A DNA stretch of 64,000 bases from Phyllobacterium sp. OV277 (GTDB lineage Bacteria; Pseudomonadota; Alphaproteobacteria; Rhizobiales; Rhizobiaceae), in assembly GCF_900104355.1 (NCBI RefSeq), contig NZ_FNIY01000001.1, positions 806,001 through 870,000 on the forward strand, written 5' to 3'. The notes beneath the pieces are model-generated. The model had not been told where the DNA came from and searched no databases. It worked only from the letters and a program-made list of their open reading frames with translations. Position numbers and translations under genes: made by a program. Below, piece by piece: positions 59,810-64,000 of this stretch (the stretch's first letter is position 1; every line of letters starts with the position of its first letter).

Positions 59810-61777
59810 TCAAAAACCCTTTCCGGAGCGTCCGGAGGGTATTCCGAAGCCCTCGATCAGTGCTTCCGTAGCTTGCGCGTTACGGATATCGTTCTGAATA
59901 TCGAGCAGCCGGTTCAGGTTTTCGTCGGTTGTATCGGTGGCCAACGCGGTTTCAGCTACTTTCAGCTCTTTATGTAGTGTGCTTGCGCGCTGATGCAAGT
60001 GAACGGCCTGCCGTAATGCTTCCAGCGCGTCCTCTTCAGCGGCTTCTGCGGTGGCCGTCCACATACGCGCGCGACGGGCGAGCGCTTCCAGCGCCTCGAT
60101 CAGCGTGCCATGTCCGGCCTCGGTCATGGCTTTGCGCATTTCAGCGCCGTCCACCACATGGTGCTCGGCCAGCGCATTGAGCATGGCCGAATGAAAGCGC
60201 TTCAGATCCGGGTGGCTGAATTCCAGCCGCACAACCGTTTCAAAATCCTCTTCGATCAGCCGGGGATGATTGAACAGTGTCATTAATATAGCAGTCTCGC
60301 GCAAAGGCGGCGCCGCTGATGTTGTCTTAACCAGTACCGAACGAGCCAGACTGTCGGAAACCGCCAGCCGTCCCGATGCTGCGCCCCTGCCCCTTTGGCC
60401 ATAGCTGTTCTGGCCATAACCGTTCTGGCCATTGCCGCGCTGCCCGCCGTCGCGCCGGTTATTGTTATTGCGCTGGTTTGACCCAAAGAACTGCTGGATA
60501 CGCTCCCGCACATCCTGCGCATAATGGCGGCGCACATTTTCATCGGCAATCAGCGCCGTCATCTGCTTGAGCCGGGATTCCAGTTCAGCCCGTCGTTCTG
60601 GCGTGTCGAAAACACCACCGCTGGTCTCGCGTGTCCACAGCATATCGGCGAGCGGACGCGCATCATCAAGCACCGCCTGAAATGCCTGCGGCCCTGATGC
60701 CTTGACCAGATCATCCGGGTCCTTGCCCTCGGGCAGCACGGCAAAGCGCAATGACCGGCCGGGTTTGAGCGCAGGCATGGCAAGATCAATGGCGCGGTAA
60801 GCAGCCTTGATCCCCGCCTGATCGCCATCAAAACACAGGACCGGCTCCGGCGACATGCGCCACAGGAGATCAAGCTGGTCTTCCGTCAGCGCAGTACCCA
60901 GCGGTGCAACGGCTTGGCCAAAACCTGCCTGCGCCAGCGCGATCACATCCATATAGCCTTCAACGGCGATAACTGATTTGGCCGCCTGCCCCGCCTGCGG
61001 CTGGGCAAACCTGCGCGCACGCAAAGCATTGAAGAGGACCTTGCCCTTGTGGAAAAGCTCGGTTTCGTTGGAGTTCAGATATTTGGCTGGCGCATTGGGC
61101 GTCAGCGCACGGCCGCCAAAGGCAATAACCCGCCCGCGCAAATCCTCGATCGGAAACATGATGCGGTCGCGGAACCGGTCATAGGAAACAGGCTTGTCGT
61201 CGCCATAGACCACCAGCCCGCAAGCCTCAATCTGTTCCCGCGTTGCACCTTTCAGCGCCAGATGTTCCTTCAGCGCATTGCGGCTCTCAGGTGAATAGCC
61301 AAGCCGATAGGCATGTTGTGTGGTCGCTGACAGCCCGCGATCACGCAGATAGGCCCGCGCCTTGGCACCTGCCGCCGACTGCAACTGCTCCTCAAAGAAT
61401 TTCGTCGCCATATCCATGACGTCATAAAGCGTCGCGCGCTTGGCCTCGCGTATTTCCATTTCAGCATCGCGCGCCGGCATGGGAATACCCGCCATATCAG
61501 CCACGCGTTGCACGGCTTCTGGAAAACTCAGTCCTTCAAGCTCCGTCAGGAACTTGAAGTGATCACCCGTCACCCCGCAGCCAAAGCAGTGGTAGCGGCC
61601 CTTGCGATCCTCACAATGGAAACTCGGCGACTTCTCGCCATGGAACGGACAGCACGCCCAGAAATCACCCTTCGGCGCGTTGGTTTTTTTCCGGTCGAAT
61701 GACACCCGCGTGCCGATCACACTGGAAATCGGTACACGCTCCCTGATCTCGTCGAGAAAGGATGGTGGAAATCGCAT
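59810..61777 (-). CDS. dnaG: DNA primase
   Basis: 655 aa. The N-terminal zinc-binding domain is CPFHGEKSPSFHCEDRKGRYHCFGCGVTGD. The RNA polymerase core with TOPRIM has VIAVEGYMDVIALAQAGF and CFDGDQAG. The C-terminal DnaB-interaction domain follows an unusual Gly/Asn/Gln-rich linker (RNNNNRRDGGQRGNGQNGYG, about residues 443-470). It synthesises RNA primers at the replication fork. Confidence 0.97.
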   Translation of the reverse strand: MRFPPSFLDEIRERVPISSVIGTRVSFDRKKTNAPKGDFWACCPFHGEKSPSFHCEDRKGRYHCFGCGVTGDHFKFLTELEGLSFPEAVQRVADMAGIPMPARDAEMEIREAKRATLYDVMDMATKFFEEQLQSAAGAKARAYLRDRGLSATTQHAYRLGYSPESRNALKEHLALKGATREQIEACGLVVYGDDKPVSYDRFRDRIMFPIEDLRGRVIAFGGRALTPNAPAKYLNSNETELFHKGKVLFNALRARRFAQPQAGQAAKSVIAVEGYMDVIALAQAGFGQAVAPLGTALTEDQLDLLWRMSPEPVLCFDGDQAGIKAAYRAIDLAMPALKPGRSLRFAVLPEGKDPDDLVKASGPQAFQAVLDDARPLADMLWTRETSGGVFDTPERRAELESRLKQMTALIADENVRRHYAQDVRERIQQFFGSNQRNNNNRRDGGQRGNGQNGYGQNSYGQRGRGAASGRLAVSDSLARSVLVKTTSAAPPLRETAILMTLFNHPRLIEEDFETVVRLEFSHPDLKRFHSAMLNALAEHHVVDGAEMRKAMTEAGHGTLIEALEALARRARMWTATAEAAEEDALEALRQAVHLHQRASTLHKELKVAETALATDTTDENLNRLLDIQNDIRNAQATEALIEGFGIPSGRSGKGF

Positions 61778-62169
61778 GCTGTTCTTCGTTCGCTCAATCT
61801 GGCGGTTCTAAAAACCGCACTGTTTTGATGGCTCGCACAGCGGTCTGCAGAACCAAATCCATATTGCATTATATCGTGTGGCGGTGGAAGGCCTGCAAGG
61901 CTGTCATCCCCTGCTCATCACTCTGATTCCGATTTAAATATCAGATTACCTTATCAACATATCAGCGCGCCTTATAGAAAGCCGGCTCACAACTATCAAT
62001 CCGTCAAAAAACTGTCATAAAACTGTTACACTTTGCCAAAAACGACACAATTCTTCTTAGCCGGAACATATTTTTTCCCCTTTTGGAATGATATGTTATC
62101 TTAATAATTAGCAACTAGAATTCGTCTGGTTGTCTACCGCATTTTTCCACCTAGTCAGGATTGGCTCAA
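61778..62169. other. Divergent promoter region between dnaG and the Na/Pi transporter gene
   Basis: A 392-bp AT-rich stretch with no supportable gene. It should contain the dnaG promoter on the minus strand and the transporter promoter on the plus strand. The segment 61985-62115 is especially AT-rich. Confidence 0.5.
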
Positions 62170-63840
62170 GTGAACGGTTCGACAGTTTTATTGCATCTTG
62201 CTGGTGCAGTGGCTCTTTTATTGTGGGCGACCCGCATGGTTCGCACCGGCGTCGAGCGCGCCTATGGTGAGCGCATGCGCCAAAGCCTGCGCGGCGTCCT
62301 GCACAATCCGGTTCTTGCGGTCCTTTGGGGAACGATGCTTTCCATCGCCCTGCAGAGTTCGACTGCGGTCAGCCTGCTCGTTGGTTCCTTCGTGGGCTCT
62401 GGCATTGTCAGCGGCATTTCCGGCCTCATGGCCGTGCGTGGTGCCGAGGTAGGTTCGGCGCTTGTGGTCCTCATCCTCAGTTTTGATCTGACGCTGCTGG
62501 TTCCTGTCTGTCTGCTGGCAGGTACCGTCATTTTCATGTCGACCGAGCGCGGTGACTGGCGCCAGATCGGCCGCATTCTCGTTGGCATCGGCCTGCTCGT
62601 GCTTTCGCTTGAGATGACCGGCCAGGCTACAGAACCGTTGCGCAACAGCGATCTCCTGCCGGTTATTGTCAGCTATCTGAACACCGATCCGATCACCGCC
62701 TTCATGCTGGCCGCGCTGATGACATGGCTGTTCCACTCCAGCATCGCTGCCATCCTGCTGCTCGTCACCTTCGCCTCGCGCGGCTTGATCGAGCCGGAAC
62801 TCGGCGTGGTCATGGTGTTCGGCGTCAATCTCGGCTCATCCTTCATTGCGCCGCTGCTCACCCGTAACGCCGCACCGCAGGCGCGTATCGTGCCCATGGG
62901 CAATCTTTTGATGCGCGGCGCCGGTTCGCTGATAATCCTCATCGCATATCTCACCTTCAAACCATCCGTGGCTTTCCTCGGCTCGGCTCCAACCGACCAG
63001 ATTATCCACGCCCATATCCTCTTCAACATCATCATTCTGCTGGCTGGTGTACCGCTGTCGGGTCTTGTCCTGAAAGCCACTAAAGCCATCGTCGCACTCA
63101 ACGCCCCTGCCCCGCAGGCTCCGTCGCTGGAACAGGCGGAAATGAGCGCATTGGATGAAAGCGTGCTGGATATGCCTAATCTTGCACTTGCCAATGCTAC
63201 CCGCGAAACGGTGCGCGTTTGCGAGACCGTAGAGATCATGCTGCAGCGGGTTATCGGCCTCTACGAGAACCCCGAGCAGCCCCGCATCAACGAACTATCC
63301 GGGCTTGATGACAAGGTTGATCGCAAACATGCAGCGATCAAGCTTTATCTTGCCAAGCTGACGACCCGCTCGCTCTCCCCGCAGGAGGTTGGCCGTGCTC
63401 AGGAACTGCTTGGCGCCTGCGTCAAGCTTGAACAGGTCGGCGATATCATCGTGCGCAACATGCTGGCGCTGGTGCAGAAAAAGATGGACCGCAACCTCAA
63501 ATTCACCGATGAGGGCTGGCTCGAACTCAGCAATTTCCACGCCAAGGTGCTGACCAATGCACGTATGGCGTTCAACGTGCTCGTTTCGCGTGACAGCGAA
63601 ATGGCACACCAGCTCGTTCTGGAAAAGGATCTCTTGCGCGATCTGGAAAAGCAGAGCAGCCAGCGTCATTTCAGCCGGTTGCGCGAGGGTACATTGCGCA
63701 GTCTGGAAACCAGCTCGATCCACCTGGACACCATCCGCGACCTGAAGCAGATCAACTCACTTCTCGCCGCCATGGCCTATCCGGTGCTCGAAGAACAGGG
63801 CCTGCTCAACACTACCCGCCTGCGCGCGCTGAATAATTGA
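62170..63840 (+). CDS. Na/Pi-cotransporter family protein with C-terminal PhoU domain
   Basis: 556 aa. Two NptA-like repeats are present. The first has the signature LQSSTAVSLLVGSF, and the second has the degenerate FHSSIAAILLLVTF. About eight helices are followed by a cytosolic PhoU-like helical domain (residues 345-550). Such proteins move phosphate or respond to nucleotide signals. GTG at 62170, nine bases after AGGA, is preferred to the TTG at 62161, which abuts the ribosome site. Confidence 0.9.
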   Translation: MNGSTVLLHLAGAVALLLWATRMVRTGVERAYGERMRQSLRGVLHNPVLAVLWGTMLSIALQSSTAVSLLVGSFVGSGIVSGISGLMAVRGAEVGSALVVLILSFDLTLLVPVCLLAGTVIFMSTERGDWRQIGRILVGIGLLVLSLEMTGQATEPLRNSDLLPVIVSYLNTDPITAFMLAALMTWLFHSSIAAILLLVTFASRGLIEPELGVVMVFGVNLGSSFIAPLLTRNAAPQARIVPMGNLLMRGAGSLIILIAYLTFKPSVAFLGSAPTDQIIHAHILFNIIILLAGVPLSGLVLKATKAIVALNAPAPQAPSLEQAEMSALDESVLDMPNLALANATRETVRVCETVEIMLQRVIGLYENPEQPRINELSGLDDKVDRKHAAIKLYLAKLTTRSLSPQEVGRAQELLGACVKLEQVGDIIVRNMLALVQKKMDRNLKFTDEGWLELSNFHAKVLTNARMAFNVLVSRDSEMAHQLVLEKDLLRDLEKQSSQRHFSRLREGTLRSLETSSIHLDTIRDLKQINSLLAAMAYPVLEEQGLLNTTRLRALNN

Positions 63841-64000
63841 GTATTGCATGCAGCATCTTGCCCGCCCCCGAAGTAGGGAAGGTAAGATGATGCTTGATGC
63901 AGCTTTGTATTGGGGACACCTCCCCCTACCGGGGCGAGCCACGGCTTCCGTGGTTCGACATAACAACCTTGAGGGGCTTGGGTGGATGCAATGCTGATCG
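63841..64000. repeat. Extragenic repeat fragment at the window edge
   Basis: After the transporter stop there is an imperfect hairpin (CATCTT near 63852 with AAGATG near 63886). Then GCCACGGCTTCCGTGGTTCGACA and GGATGCAATGCTGATCG follow, the latter two resembling parts of the repeat at 57236-57300. No gene is visible before the window ends. Confidence 0.5.

Overview
The window looks like part of a chromosome of a Brucellaceae-type alphaproteobacterium (Brucella/Ochrobactrum and relatives). Several markers point that way. There is an Omp2b-like porin, an ortholog of the Brucella periplasmic antigen BP26, and a protein of the DRL family first described in Brucella abortus. There is a perfect CtrA box (TTAA-N7-TTAAC) in front of rpoD, the dnaG-rpoD pair, and many small His/Arg/Tyr-rich secreted proteins. 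GC content is moderate and gene density is high. No prophage, insertion sequence or CRISPR array is visible.

Layout. 0-1.2 kb: end of a sugar ABC transporter operon. 1.2-6.1 kb: methionine block, with metNIQ and metY separated by two tandem copies (425 bp period) of an unrecognised element. Each copy has a 29-codon ORF, a highly conserved leader that can fold, and a GAAA-capped hairpin. 6.3-7.8 kb: old-yellow-enzyme reductase with a divergent ArsR regulator and a palindromic operator. 8.2-10.5 kb: membrane PAS-GGDEF-EAL protein. 10.5-12.4 kb: unusual fusion of a solute-symporter-like membrane domain to a hotdog thioesterase. 13.0-19.5 kb: binding-protein ABC transporter (AfuABC/FbpABC type) with an inositol-phosphatase-family enzyme and a divergent LacI regulator. 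19.4-24.8 kb: PAS-GGDEF cyclase, cupin, a degenerate peptide deformylase, an NtrY-like kinase without an adjacent regulator, and a 33-aa membrane protein. 25-29 kb: three-gene membrane-linked molybdenum hydroxylase. 29-34 kb: regulators, MFS exporter and Nudix hydrolase. 34.1-35.2 kb: major porin. 35.5-38.2 kb: small secreted and hypothetical proteins, two very strong palindromes and an AT-rich DUF1796 gene beside a tRNA.

38.7-51.7 kb is the most interesting region. It carries a SorC-type regulator and a complete glucitol-family sugar PTS: an HPr-EI fusion, EIIA, EIIBC, EIIC and a GutM-like protein. A second operon encodes a DRL-family (1-deoxyxylulose-5-phosphate reductoisomerase-like) oxidoreductase followed by an acetoin-dehydrogenase-type complex (E1 alpha, E1 beta, and E2 with an alpha/beta-hydrolase domain). 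The two operon promoters share a near-identical 21-nt sequence, which suggests one regulon. The gene set can be read as a pathway. The PTS would import 2-C-methyl-D-erythritol as methylerythritol 4-phosphate. DRL running in reverse would give 1-deoxyxylulose 5-phosphate, itself an acyloin. The AcoABC-like complex would then cleave it to acetyl-CoA and glyceraldehyde 3-phosphate. This is inference, not a demonstrated pathway.

51.7-64 kb is mostly housekeeping and envelope: BP26, a YcgN-family protein, an 833-residue OmpA-family protein with long Ala/Glu/Lys and Pro/Lys repeats, a UPF0114 membrane protein, intergenic palindromic repeats, rpoD, dnaG and a Na/Pi-cotransporter-PhoU protein.
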